From an uncultured Bacilli bacterium (GTDB lineage: Bacteria > Bacillota_I > Bacilli_A > RF39 > UBA660): a DNA stretch of 45,906 nucleotides. The position numbers and the translations under genes are program-made. Location of the stretch: contig CALVQX010000039.1 of assembly GCA_944358405.1 (NCBI GenBank), positions 1-45,906 on the forward strand. The letters are read 5' to 3'. Below are positions 24,588-32,055 of this stretch, piece after piece. Below the pieces are notes generated by a model, which saw only the letters and a list, made by a program, of their open reading frames with translations, did no database searches and had not been told where the DNA came from. Each line of letters starts with the position of its first letter. Position 1 is the stretch's first letter.

Positions 24588-24986
24588 CTAATCACTAGAA
24601 GCATCCGTAAAACGCAATAAATAACCATCAGGATCTTGAACTAAAAATTCACAATCCACATATTTTTTATCATCCACCATATACTCATTATACATAATAT
24701 CTTTAAATAATGGATAAGAATTTTCTTTTAATCTTTGATAAATCAACTCAAATGAAAAAACCTCCATACTAAGATTGATCCCTCTACCAAAAGGATAACT
24801 CAATTCTCCTACATTCCAATGATCATTAATTTCTTCGATCATAATTTGATTTCCTTCAAGTTCTAAAAAACAAAATTTATCATCAATTCGCTCATACATA
24901 ATATGAAACCCTAACATAAGATAAAATTCTTTACTTTTTTGAATATCAGAAACTGATAATTCTGGAATTAAACGGTTAAACTTCAT
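24588..24986 (-). CDS. VOC-superfamily (glyoxalase/bleomycin-resistance-like) protein
   Basis: This 132-residue protein has the two beta-alpha-beta modules of the VOC fold: IPELSVSDIQKSKEFYLMLG at the N-terminus, and FLVQDPDGYLLRFTD at the end. The first half resembles bleomycin-binding proteins, which sequester the drug; many relatives have other roles. The ATG at 24986 has AGGTGG 6 bases upstream; an ATG two codons earlier abuts that site. It is a single gene with its own strong promoter. Confidence 0.8.
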   Translation of the reverse strand: MKFNRLIPELSVSDIQKSKEFYLMLGFHIMYERIDDKFCFLELEGNQIMIEEINDHWNVGELSYPFGRGINLSMEVFSFELIYQRLKENSYPLFKDIMYNEYMVDDKKYVDCEFLVQDPDGYLLRFTDASSD

Positions 24987-25035
24987 AAACATCCACCTAC
25001 TAATAACGTTTATACACAAAATCTAAATCAAATTT

Positions 25036-25064
25036 AATATATAATACATTTGTTCGTATGTCAA
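25036..25064 (-). promoter_or_regulatory. Promoter of the VOC gene
   Basis: TTGACA (25059-25064), 17 bases, TATATT (25036-25041) on the minus strand. The spacer holds a small inverted repeat (ATAC...GTAT) that could bind a repressor. Confidence 0.8.
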
Positions 25065-25094
25065 TAAATATTTTCTCATTTAAAAAATTAAATA

Positions 25095-25124
25095 CAAATA
25101 AAAAGAGAAATAATTAAATTTCTC
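25095..25124 (-). terminator. Terminator of the D,D-carboxypeptidase gene
   Basis: On the minus strand GAGAAAT/ATTTCTC (arms 25118-25124 and 25105-25111) with a 6-base loop is followed by TTTTT. It overlaps the stop codon. Confidence 0.7.
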
Positions 25125-26277
25125 CACTTACCAAATCTTTAATCCCTCGGTAAAATAATTGCAGATAACTAAGTGGCAAAACCTCTTCATCAACCACCAA
25201 TGTTCCAGTAGAAACAATTTTATCATTTTCTTTTACCAAAATTTTACCTACCACATCACCAGACTTTAATGGTAGTTCAATTTTATCTAATTGAATATCA
25301 TAACAATACTTATGAGTGTCAGTATCTAAATCCTCTACAACACCTAAATTATTTTGCAAAACAATTTGAATCTTAGAAGGTTCTGCTTTTTCTAAATCTA
25401 ATTCCTGAACCACTTCTCCTTTTTTCTTAAGTACACTCATCTTAATATTACTAAATCCATAGTCTAAAAAATCCATTGTTTCACTATTACGAACCTTACT
25501 ATCACTCTCTCCCAAAACAATAGCAATTAAACGTAAATCATTTTTAACAGCAGTAGCTGCTAGGCAATATCCTGCTGCATCGGTATGACCTGTCTTCAAT
25601 CCGTCTGCTCCTTCATAAAAACGAACCAATTTATTGGTATTGACAAGCCAAAATTTATTTTCTGTATCTTCTCTTAAATAATCTTCATAGACAGAAGAAA
25701 ACTTTAAAATATCCGGATGATTCATAACCAATTCTCTAGCAATCATAGCCATATCATAAGCACTAGAATAATGATCCTCTTCATCCAAACCAGTACAATT
25801 CTTAAAATGCGTATTTTTAAGTCCTAGATCTTTTACTTTCTGATTCATCAACTCCACAAATTTTGCCTCAGTCCCACTAATCACTTCAGCCATAGCAACC
25901 GTAGCATCATTCCCACTAGCCATGGAAATTCCCTTCATCAAATCTTCAATAGAAATCTTTTCGCCTTCACTTAAATAAATCTGTGAACCACCCATATCCG
26001 CTGCATTTTTACTAACAGTAACAACATCATCCCAATGAATCTTTCCCTGCTCTATTTGTTCTAAAATGATAATTTGAGCAACCATTTTAGTCATAGAAGC
26101 AACAGCAACCTGTTTATCTTTTTCTTTCTCATAGATAATTTTGCCAGTATTGGCCTCAATCAAAATACCACTAGTCGCATTAGGGATTAATGTTGAAGCA
26201 TCAGACTCTACAGCCAAAGTAGAAAAGGGCATCAACAAAACTGCTACAACAAATAAAAAACTACCAAATTTTTTCAT
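25114..26277 (-). CDS. D-alanyl-D-alanine carboxypeptidase (low-mass PBP, DacA/DacF type)
   Basis: This S11 serine peptidase trims the terminal D-Ala from peptidoglycan pentapeptides. It has a signal peptide (about 1-23). The active-site motifs are SMTK (61-64), SGN in GISMASGNDATV, and KTG in ADGLKTGHTDAAGYC. A C-terminal beta domain (about 275-370) ends in an amphipathic helix, QLFYRGIKDL, that would hold it to the membrane. The length of 387 is normal. In a spore former it could be DacF or a vegetative PBP5; I cannot tell. It is divergent from the M15 peptidase gene at 26365, another enzyme acting on D-Ala ends. Confidence 0.94.
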   Translation of the reverse strand: MKKFGSFLFVVAVLLMPFSTLAVESDASTLIPNATSGILIEANTGKIIYEKEKDKQVAVASMTKMVAQIIILEQIEQGKIHWDDVVTVSKNAADMGGSQIYLSEGEKISIEDLMKGISMASGNDATVAMAEVISGTEAKFVELMNQKVKDLGLKNTHFKNCTGLDEEDHYSSAYDMAMIARELVMNHPDILKFSSVYEDYLREDTENKFWLVNTNKLVRFYEGADGLKTGHTDAAGYCLAATAVKNDLRLIAIVLGESDSKVRNSETMDFLDYGFSNIKMSVLKKKGEVVQELDLEKAEPSKIQIVLQNNLGVVEDLDTDTHKYCYDIQLDKIELPLKSGDVVGKILVKENDKIVSTGTLVVDEEVLPLSYLQLFYRGIKDLVSGEI

Positions 26278-26339
26278 GTCTACCTCCTAATTTTTTTTAT
26301 GTCAAATAAAGTAAAATTATACATAAATTCTCATTTTAA

Positions 26340-26348
26340 TGCTATGAT
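26340..26348 (+). promoter_or_regulatory. Extended -10 promoter of the M15 peptidase gene
   Basis: TGCTATGAT (TGn plus TATGAT) lies 16 bases before the ATG, overlapping the leader. No good -35 box at 17 bases. Confidence 0.5.
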
Positions 26349-26364
26349 AGAATTAGGTGATAAT

Positions 26365-27291
26365 ATGGCAAAGAAAAAAAAGAAAAAATTAAAACTCAAA
26401 AAAAAGAATTTTGCTATATTTTTGCTTTGCATTACCTTAATAATAGGAAGTATATCCTACGGAATATATATTTTATCATCACCGCATGCAAAAAAAACAA
26501 AGGAAATGAATAATACCAAGGAAGAAATAAAACTTCAGCAATTAAATCATATTGAAAAAAAGATAGATTATTTCAATAACGACTACTTAGATCGCTATAT
26601 TGATTACAAAAACAAAAATAAAGATTTATCTATAAAAGATATTATTATAGAAGTAAATATTGGTCTAGACAACGATTATTATACAAACACCAAAGAAACA
26701 CCATATCTCAATAAAAGCTACATATTAGTAAATAAATATAATTACTTGCCAGAAGACTACGTTCCAAAGAATCTAGAACCAATTAGTGAAGAATATGCTA
26801 GAAGTGGCATGCAACTAGTAAACTATGCAAAAGAGGCATTCGAATCTTTAGCAACAGATGCCAAAAAAGATGGAATGACTATTGTTGCCATGTCTAGCTA
26901 TCGAAGTTACCAATATCAAGAAAATTTATATAATCGTTATGTTCAAGAAGACGGAAAAGAAGCCGCCGACACCTATTCAGGAAGGCCTGGATTTTCCGAA
27001 CATCAAAGTGGTCTTGCAGTAGATGTATATAATGGAGAAAAAGATTATACCGACTTTGAAGAAACGGAAGAGTTTGAATGGATGCAAGAAAATGCATACA
27101 AATATGGCTTTATCTTAAGATTTCCAAAAGAAAAAACCAAACAGACAGGTTATCAATATGAATCTTGGCATTATCGATATGTAGGAAAAGAAATTGCCAC
27201 CTACATTCATGAAAAAAAGATAAGTTATGAAGAATATTACGTAACCAAAATTGAAAATCAACAATATGAAAAAACCACAAACAAGACTTAA
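26365..27291 (+). CDS. VanY/LdcB-like M15 carboxypeptidase
   Basis: This 308-residue protein has a Lys-rich start (MAKKKKKKLKLKKKNF), one membrane anchor (about 17-37), a coiled linker, and an M15B D-Ala-D-Ala or L,D-carboxypeptidase domain (about 150-290). The zinc motifs are SEHQSGLAVDV and ESWHYRYVG, with SSYRSYQYQENLY before them. It would act on wall peptides outside the membrane. The ATG at 26365 follows AGGTGAT; the longer in-frame reading from 26299 would cross the promoter. VanY-type genes are often ordinary wall-maintenance genes, so drug resistance is not implied. Confidence 0.9.
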   Translation: MAKKKKKKLKLKKKNFAIFLLCITLIIGSISYGIYILSSPHAKKTKEMNNTKEEIKLQQLNHIEKKIDYFNNDYLDRYIDYKNKNKDLSIKDIIIEVNIGLDNDYYTNTKETPYLNKSYILVNKYNYLPEDYVPKNLEPISEEYARSGMQLVNYAKEAFESLATDAKKDGMTIVAMSSYRSYQYQENLYNRYVQEDGKEAADTYSGRPGFSEHQSGLAVDVYNGEKDYTDFEETEEFEWMQENAYKYGFILRFPKEKTKQTGYQYESWHYRYVGKEIATYIHEKKISYEEYYVTKIENQQYEKTTNKT

Positions 27292-27311
27292 AAATCTTAA
27301 TGTGGTTTTTT
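27270..27311. terminator. Bidirectional terminator between convergent genes
   Basis: A 9-bp inverted repeat (27271-27279 and 27301-27309) with a 21-base loop is flanked by A and T runs. It separates the M15 peptidase gene from the surface operon ending at 27313. Confidence 0.8.
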
Positions 27312-27312
27312 A

Positions 27313-27885
27313 CTAGTCAAATTTTTTTCGAAAGAAAAGATATAAGTGATAAAATATAGTAATCAAAAGCCAAAAAGCAAAAATAAAATTACTAACCTGA
27401 ACAATCGATAAAACCATATTATTTTGATACAATAAAACAGGATCTGCTAAAGGCAATTGCTCATAATAAGAAATCGCAACAAATGAAAAAAAGAAAAAAT
27501 AAAGTAGAGAAAACAACGAATAATTAAAGGTCTTTTTTACTTTTCCAATTTTCTTACTATACATAGTATAAATAATTGCAATCGTAACACAACAAAAAAT
27601 AAGAAAATAAATTGCTGTGGATGGAAAATAAATATAATCCATGATAGATTTTAATAAAAAATCAATACAATAGAAAACATAAGAAGAATTATAAACTATT
27701 AAAAGAACTACAAACACCAAAAATAAAATAGTCAAAAATATATGAACAATTTTATTTTGATATTTCAAATTAATAATTAAAAACAAGAAAAAAAGGAAGC
27801 AAAGTAAGAATAATTCAATTGCTAAAAAAGAAGAAGTAAGATATTGAAAAATAGAACCCACTTTTTCTGCAATAGATAAATTCAT
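27313..27885 (-). CDS. Five-helix membrane protein downstream of sortase, unknown
   Basis: This 190-residue protein is nearly all hydrophobic, with about five membrane helices (near 20-40, 47-67, 88-108, 125-145, 160-183) joined by short Lys-rich loops. I do not recognise a family. GGAGGTGA precedes the ATG, and the gene follows the sortase by 15 bases, so it is the third gene of the adhesin-sortase operon. That position suggests a role in export, anchoring or sensing of the adhesin. Confidence 0.7.
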   Translation of the reverse strand: MNLSIAEKVGSIFQYLTSSFLAIELFLLCFLFFLFLIINLKYQNKIVHIFLTILFLVFVVLLIVYNSSYVFYCIDFLLKSIMDYIYFPSTAIYFLIFCCVTIAIIYTMYSKKIGKVKKTFNYSLFSLLYFFFFSFVAISYYEQLPLADPVLLYQNNMVLSIVQVSNFIFAFWLLITIFYHLYLFFRKKFD

Positions 27886-27900
27886 ACTGTCACCTCCAAA

Positions 27901-28578
27901 CTAAGCTACCAATTCTGCAATATAAATTGTCTGCTTTGTATCATCATTTTTCGTACAAGTAATTAACGTTAACGTAGTTTTATCATAATTTCTTTGAATT
28001 TTAACAGTTCCAGTTTTTTCCACATCATAAATGTTAACAATTTGATAATGATATTTCTTTCCGTGATAAGTAATATAAACATCATTTCCAATTTGCAATT
28101 GATATAAATAAGCAAAATAAGAAATATAAGCATCTCCAGAATGTGCCATCAAAATTAAATTACCACGATCTACATCAGGCATAGTAGAACCTTTTACAAG
28201 GGTAACATTATATTGAATACTATTATATTTAGAATCGAGATCATAAAATCCCCGTTTTAAACTAATTCGAGGAATTTCCAAAACTCCTAAATATTTACTA
28301 TAATCAATCGCAGGAGGAGGAGATACTACCGGAGTATTGTCAGAAGAAATATTATCCACGATTGGCACATTTTCCACAACCTCTTCCTGAAGCACTGTAG
28401 GAATTCGTTCAAACATAGCAATTTGCATCTCAGAGAAAACTTCACTTCTCAACTTTAACAGATGATTCCAAGATAAAATCCCAATCCCCAAAAATACAAG
28501 GAAAGAGCCAATTAACAATAAATGGCTCTTTTTAACTTTCTTTTTTCTATCTATTCTCTGATGTTTTAGCGTTTGCAT
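27901..28578 (-). CDS. Sortase (class uncertain)
   Basis: A membrane-anchored transpeptidase of 225 residues that joins surface proteins to the wall. One N-terminal helix (about 18-37), a linker, then the sortase barrel (about 95-225). The catalytic His146 is in LMAHSGDA and Cys208 in TLTLITCTKNDDTKQTIYIA. At the usual position of the catalytic Arg, about 6-8 residues after the Cys, I see only Lys/Gln (TKQTIYIAEL). This may be a subfamily trait or a shifted residue. The gene overlaps the upstream adhesin by 32 bases, so the adhesin is the likely substrate. Confidence 0.9.
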   Translation of the reverse strand: MQTLKHQRIDRKKKVKKSHLLLIGSFLVFLGIGILSWNHLLKLRSEVFSEMQIAMFERIPTVLQEEVVENVPIVDNISSDNTPVVSPPPAIDYSKYLGVLEIPRISLKRGFYDLDSKYNSIQYNVTLVKGSTMPDVDRGNLILMAHSGDAYISYFAYLYQLQIGNDVYITYHGKKYHYQIVNIYDVEKTGTVKIQRNYDKTTLTLITCTKNDDTKQTIYIAELVA

Positions 28579-29761
28579 AAATAATACCTATACCACTTAA
28601 CAAAACAATTAAACCAATAAAGTAAACAGTTTGAGCCGTACTCATACTAGTATCAGGAACCTCTGGAGTATAATTAAGTTCGATATCCAATCCTTTATTA
28701 ACATTATTATTAACTGTTTCTACACTAGAAATCGTCTGACACTCAGAAGCAACATAATAATTTCCTTCATACGTCTTAAATGAACCAGTAACAGAAAGTT
28801 GGATTGTTTTATTTTCCTCAGTAACATTAGCAATAGGAATTCTTAGATAAAACTTAGTACCCGTAGATAAATTATCTAACTCAGTCATTTCCTGACCGTC
28901 TTCTCCAATAATTTTTGTTCCATTAGGTGATTGTGATAATTCCAACTTGAATCCATTAAAATTCTCAGAAGGAGAACCAGTAACAGTAATCATAGAAGTC
29001 TCATAATACTCTTCATCACCACTAACAGTAATCTCCTCATCTTCTCTAGAAATATTCAACGTCTTATTAGGTGTATGACGAACAGCCAATGCCTGTGATA
29101 CTAATGGCTCAATATATGTTGTATATAAATTCTTTCCTCCAGCAGAATAAGCAGTCATACCATCATCATAATCGTCAATAGTCTCAACATAAACCCCTGT
29201 TTCTGATTTAATAGCAGCTAAGTCCTCTTCAGAAAGCTGAATCTTAGCTAAGTAAGTTGGATCTGTAATATTGTCTGCTTTAGCAGCCTCATTCAAATAT
29301 ACCCAAATAGAAACTTGTGTAATCCAAGTTTGAAGATAATTATTTAACTTTTGACCATCGTTCATAAAATCCTTATTAGGATAAGAATTAGCCATGACAT
29401 AAAGCAATCCATAATCCGTAATCATATCACCTTTAGTATAAGAATGACTCTCACAAAAATCAACCCCATGTTCTAAACAGAAAACTGGAATTCCAGAAGA
29501 AGTATGATATTGAACAACATTAAACTCACCTCTACTACCTATAATAGTAGCATTTACCTCTGCTGTTTCAAACTGATCTGGCAAATGATTTTCTACATCC
29601 GGAATTGCATAAGAAACTTGATTAAATCCTGCAGAAATTAAAGATACCACTGCTACAAATGCTAAAACAAAAGAGCAGATAATAGAACCTTTAGACTGCA
29701 TAAACTTTTGAAAATTCGATTGTTTATTATTTTGATTATTTTCCATATATATCTTTTCCAT
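28547..29761 (-). CDS. Thioester-domain (TQXA) adhesin with sortase signal
   Basis: This 404-residue surface protein has a signal peptide (about 25-52, ending QVSYA). The thioester domain (about 70-230) carries Cys95 in IPVFCLEHGVDF and Gln149 in the TQXA-type motif WITQVSIWVYL. These two side chains form the internal bond that can attach covalently to host proteins. A beta-rich stalk domain follows (about 235-360). The sorting signal is VPDTS, then a hydrophobic helix and the Lys/Arg tail. The motif is VPDTS rather than LPXTG. The ATG at 29761 is supported by AGGTAGG 6 bases upstream. It heads the adhesin-sortase-membrane operon. Confidence 0.9.
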   Translation of the reverse strand: MEKIYMENNQNNKQSNFQKFMQSKGSIICSFVLAFVAVVSLISAGFNQVSYAIPDVENHLPDQFETAEVNATIIGSRGEFNVVQYHTSSGIPVFCLEHGVDFCESHSYTKGDMITDYGLLYVMANSYPNKDFMNDGQKLNNYLQTWITQVSIWVYLNEAAKADNITDPTYLAKIQLSEEDLAAIKSETGVYVETIDDYDDGMTAYSAGGKNLYTTYIEPLVSQALAVRHTPNKTLNISREDEEITVSGDEEYYETSMITVTGSPSENFNGFKLELSQSPNGTKIIGEDGQEMTELDNLSTGTKFYLRIPIANVTEENKTIQLSVTGSFKTYEGNYYVASECQTISSVETVNNNVNKGLDIELNYTPEVPDTSMSTAQTVYFIGLIVLLSGIGIIYANAKTSENR

Positions 29762-29784
29762 ACACACCCTACCTTTATACTAGT

Positions 29785-29793
29785 ATTATATCA
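29785..29793 (-). promoter_or_regulatory. Extended -10 promoter of the adhesin operon
   Basis: TGATATAAT on the minus strand; TTGAAA lies 15 bases above. Placed 24 bases before the adhesin ATG. Confidence 0.6.
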
Positions 29794-29820
29794 TATTTTT
29801 TATATTTTCAAACTATTTTT

Positions 29821-31047
29821 TCATTTTATCAAAAAAATATTTTCAAATGATTGTAAATCCACTCTTTTATTATAATAAACCTCTGCTAAGACCGTACCTT
29901 TTGTTACAAAAGAACCAACATGATTTTTTAAAACAACTCCGACCTCATAATCAATACTATCCTCTTTACTTTCTCTACCAGCACCAAGCATCATGGATAA
30001 TTTTCCCAAAGCCAAAGCATCAATAGATGCAATAACTCCATCTTTAGAAGCTAAAATCTGTTCTTTTTCTCTGTGAATAGATAAATCAGAAATATCCCCA
30101 CCTTGTTCTTCTACCAATTGTAAAAATTTATGATAAGCTTGCAAAGAAGAAACACTCTCTTCTACTAACTTTCTAGCATCTTCTTTTGAAATTCCTTTGC
30201 CCATACTAACCATCTCACTAGCAAGATCAAAACACAAAGAAACTAAATTACTTTCTTTTTCTTTACCTTGTAATACATCAATTGCTTCTAAAACTTCTAA
30301 CCGATTACCAATAGCATAACCCAATGGAATATTCATATCACTAATTACTGTTCGAACTTCTCTATTATAATATTTACCAATTTTAACAACCAGCTCACTC
30401 AATCTTTTCGCATCTTCCATCTTTTGTAACAATGCCCCATTGCCAACTTTGATATCAATTAAAATCTTATCAGCCCCAGCTGCTATCTTCTTACTCATAA
30501 TACTAGAAGCAATTAAAGGAACAGAAGAAACAGTAGCAGTAACATCACGCAACGCATATATCAATTTATCCATGGGAGCTAGATTGGCAGTCTGTCCCGT
30601 AATGGCAACACCAATTTTTTTTACCTGCTCAATCATTTCAGAATCACTTAAATCGATTTGGAATCCTGGAATACTCTCAAGTTTATCTATCGTTCCTCCT
30701 GTATATCCCAACCCTCTTCCACTCATCTTTACCACAGGAATCCCTAAACTAGCAACGATTGGAGCAATAATCAAGGTCGTTTTATCACCAATACCTCCCG
30801 TAGAATGCTTATCCACCTTAATTCCAGGAATCATAGAAAAATCTAATATTTCTCCACTTTCAATAAAAATCTTAATCAAAGAAAAGGTCTCTTCATCTGT
30901 CATTCCTTGAATACAAACGGCCATAAGAAAGGAAGACATCTGATAATCTTTAACCTTCCCTGCCATATATCCCCCAAAAATAGTATTTAATTCTTGATAA
31001 GATAATTCTTGTCCTAATCGTTTCTTATTAATAATATCGACAATCAT
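29821..31047 (-). CDS. pdp: Pyrimidine-nucleoside (thymidine) phosphorylase
   Basis: This enzyme splits thymidine, deoxyuridine or uridine with phosphate into base and (deoxy)ribose-1-phosphate. The 408 residues match the family. The phosphate loop is DKHSTGGIGDKTTL; the family signature SGRGLGYTGGTIDKLES and KIAAGADKILIDIKVGNGA are intact. The ATG at 31047 has AAGGAG 5 bases upstream and forms an ATGA overlap with the GNAT gene's stop. Whether it is Pdp (broad) or DeoA (thymidine only) cannot be settled by eye. Confidence 0.93.
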   Translation of the reverse strand: MIVDIINKKRLGQELSYQELNTIFGGYMAGKVKDYQMSSFLMAVCIQGMTDEETFSLIKIFIESGEILDFSMIPGIKVDKHSTGGIGDKTTLIIAPIVASLGIPVVKMSGRGLGYTGGTIDKLESIPGFQIDLSDSEMIEQVKKIGVAITGQTANLAPMDKLIYALRDVTATVSSVPLIASSIMSKKIAAGADKILIDIKVGNGALLQKMEDAKRLSELVVKIGKYYNREVRTVISDMNIPLGYAIGNRLEVLEAIDVLQGKEKESNLVSLCFDLASEMVSMGKGISKEDARKLVEESVSSLQAYHKFLQLVEEQGGDISDLSIHREKEQILASKDGVIASIDALALGKLSMMLGAGRESKEDSIDYEVGVVLKNHVGSFVTKGTVLAEVYYNKRVDLQSFENIFLIK

Positions 31048-31445
31048 AAAATCTCCTTTCGAAAAACACAAGTATCACGAACTTGAAATCCTAGTTTTTG
31101 ATACAAATGATGAGCAGCTACTCTAGAAGGGTTGGAAGTCAATTCCAAATAAGCAATATTTTCATCATGACATAAAGAAAAAACCTTTTCAAATAATTGA
31201 GTAGCAATATGCCTTCTTCGATAATCAGAATGAACACATACATAACTGACAAAAAAATAATACTCATCACGTATTGGATCCAAGCAACGACTTAATAGCA
31301 AATGCCCAACTACTCGACCATCAGCAATTGCTACAAGTTCTACATCACCAGAAGAAACTTTACCTTTTTTAGAAACAAAAAAAGCCTCCTGCAATAATTC
31401 ATTCAAAGAGGATAAATCCCTCTCCTCATATTCTCTTATTTCCAT
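31044..31445 (-). CDS. GNAT-family N-acetyltransferase
   Basis: This 133-residue acetyl-CoA-dependent acetyltransferase carries the motif A region VSYVCVHSDYRRRHIATQLF (the RxxGxA-like pyrophosphate loop, here RRRHIA). The C-terminal AHHLYQKLGFQVRDT is the usual motif B. Substrate unknown. It is coupled to the phosphorylase gene by an ATGA overlap, which may link it to nucleoside use or may be only transcriptional convenience. Confidence 0.88.
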   Translation of the reverse strand: MEIREYEERDLSSLNELLQEAFFVSKKGKVSSGDVELVAIADGRVVGHLLLSRCLDPIRDEYYFFVSYVCVHSDYRRRHIATQLFEKVFSLCHDENIAYLELTSNPSRVAAHHLYQKLGFQVRDTCVFRKEIL

Positions 31446-31468
31446 AACATCGACCTTACCTTTTCTAA

Positions 31469-31477
31469 ATTATACCA
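31469..31477 (-). promoter_or_regulatory. Extended -10 promoter of GNAT-pdp
   Basis: TGGTATAAT on the minus strand, 23 bases before the GNAT ATG; the -35 region (TTCATT) is weak. Confidence 0.6.
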
Positions 31478-31509
31478 TAGATAAAAACAGAAATGAAGCA
31501 AATTATATA

Positions 31510-31538
31510 TAAAAAGGCCAGCAAAATAAATCGCTGAC
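31510..31538 (-). terminator. Terminator of the ssb gene
   Basis: On the minus strand GTCAGC/GCTGGC (one G-U pair; arms 31533-31538 and 31517-31522, loop 10) is followed by CTTTTT, 6 bases past the ssb stop. Confidence 0.75.
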
Positions 31539-31544
31539 ACAAAA

Positions 31545-31874
31545 CTAATTCTTTTTCTCTTTAGAAGTTAAAAAGGTAACTTTTTCGGCAATAATTTCCA
31601 TGAGATATACCTTCTCATTTTCCTTCTCCAAAACCCTGGACTGCACCCGACCTTTAACTCCTACAATATCACCCTTTCCACAATATTCAGCAGCATTTTC
31701 AGCAATATTCTCAAAAGCAACACAATCAATAAAATCAGTATCGTAATTTCCTTCCATATTCTTAAAACTTCTAGGAATAGCCAAAGAGATAGTAGCAACC
31801 TTTTTCCCTTTTTCTGATTTATAAACAGAAATATCTCTAGTAAGACGCCCAACTAAAACAATCTGATTTAACAT
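31545..31874 (-). CDS. ssb: Short single-stranded DNA-binding protein
   Basis: This 109-residue protein is an OB-fold SSB: MLNQIVLVGRLTRDISVYKS at the start, FIDCVAFENIAENAAEYCGK in the middle. It lacks the long linker and the acidic DDDIPF-type tail that recruits partners in the main SSB, ending instead in KEKKN. It is therefore more like SsbB-type accessory SSBs. It is alone between two terminators and has a perfect AAGGAGGTGAT ribosome site, so it should be well translated. Confidence 0.9.
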   Translation of the reverse strand: MLNQIVLVGRLTRDISVYKSEKGKKVATISLAIPRSFKNMEGNYDTDFIDCVAFENIAENAAEYCGKGDIVGVKGRVQSRVLEKENEKVYLMEIIAEKVTFLTSKEKKN

Positions 31875-31896
31875 ACATCACCTCCTTTCAGGAAGT

Positions 31897-31925
31897 ATCA
31901 TATCCAAAGAAAAGTTTCTCTGCAA
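31897..31925 (-). promoter_or_regulatory. Promoter of ssb
   Basis: TTGCAG (31920-31925), 17 bases, TATGAT (31897-31902) on the minus strand, 23 bases before the ATG. Confidence 0.65.
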
Positions 31926-32004
31926 CCGAACAATTTTAATAAATTAAAAAAGAAAACTACTAAAAAATAAAAAAAACAACTTTGAAAAAAATTTTTTTTC
32001 AAAC

Positions 32005-32028
32005 AAAAAAAAGTTGAATAAACAACTT
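32005..32028 (-). terminator. Terminator of sufS
   Basis: On the minus strand AAGTTG-TTTATT-CAACTT (arms 32023-32028 and 32011-32016) is followed by eight T. It lies 27 bases past the sufS stop. Confidence 0.7.
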
Positions 32029-32055
32029 CTATAATAAAAATAAATTTCCAAATTT

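Noticed and set aside
23255..27291. Vancomycin-resistance cluster (VanW- and VanY-like genes)
   Set aside because: No vanH, vanA/B-type ligase, vanX, or two-component genes; these families are common wall genes in Firmicutes.
30440..30910. 156-codon open frame on the plus strand
   Set aside because: It lies wholly antisense to the phosphorylase gene, which has all its motifs; it is a shadow of strong codon bias, with no ribosome site or promoter.
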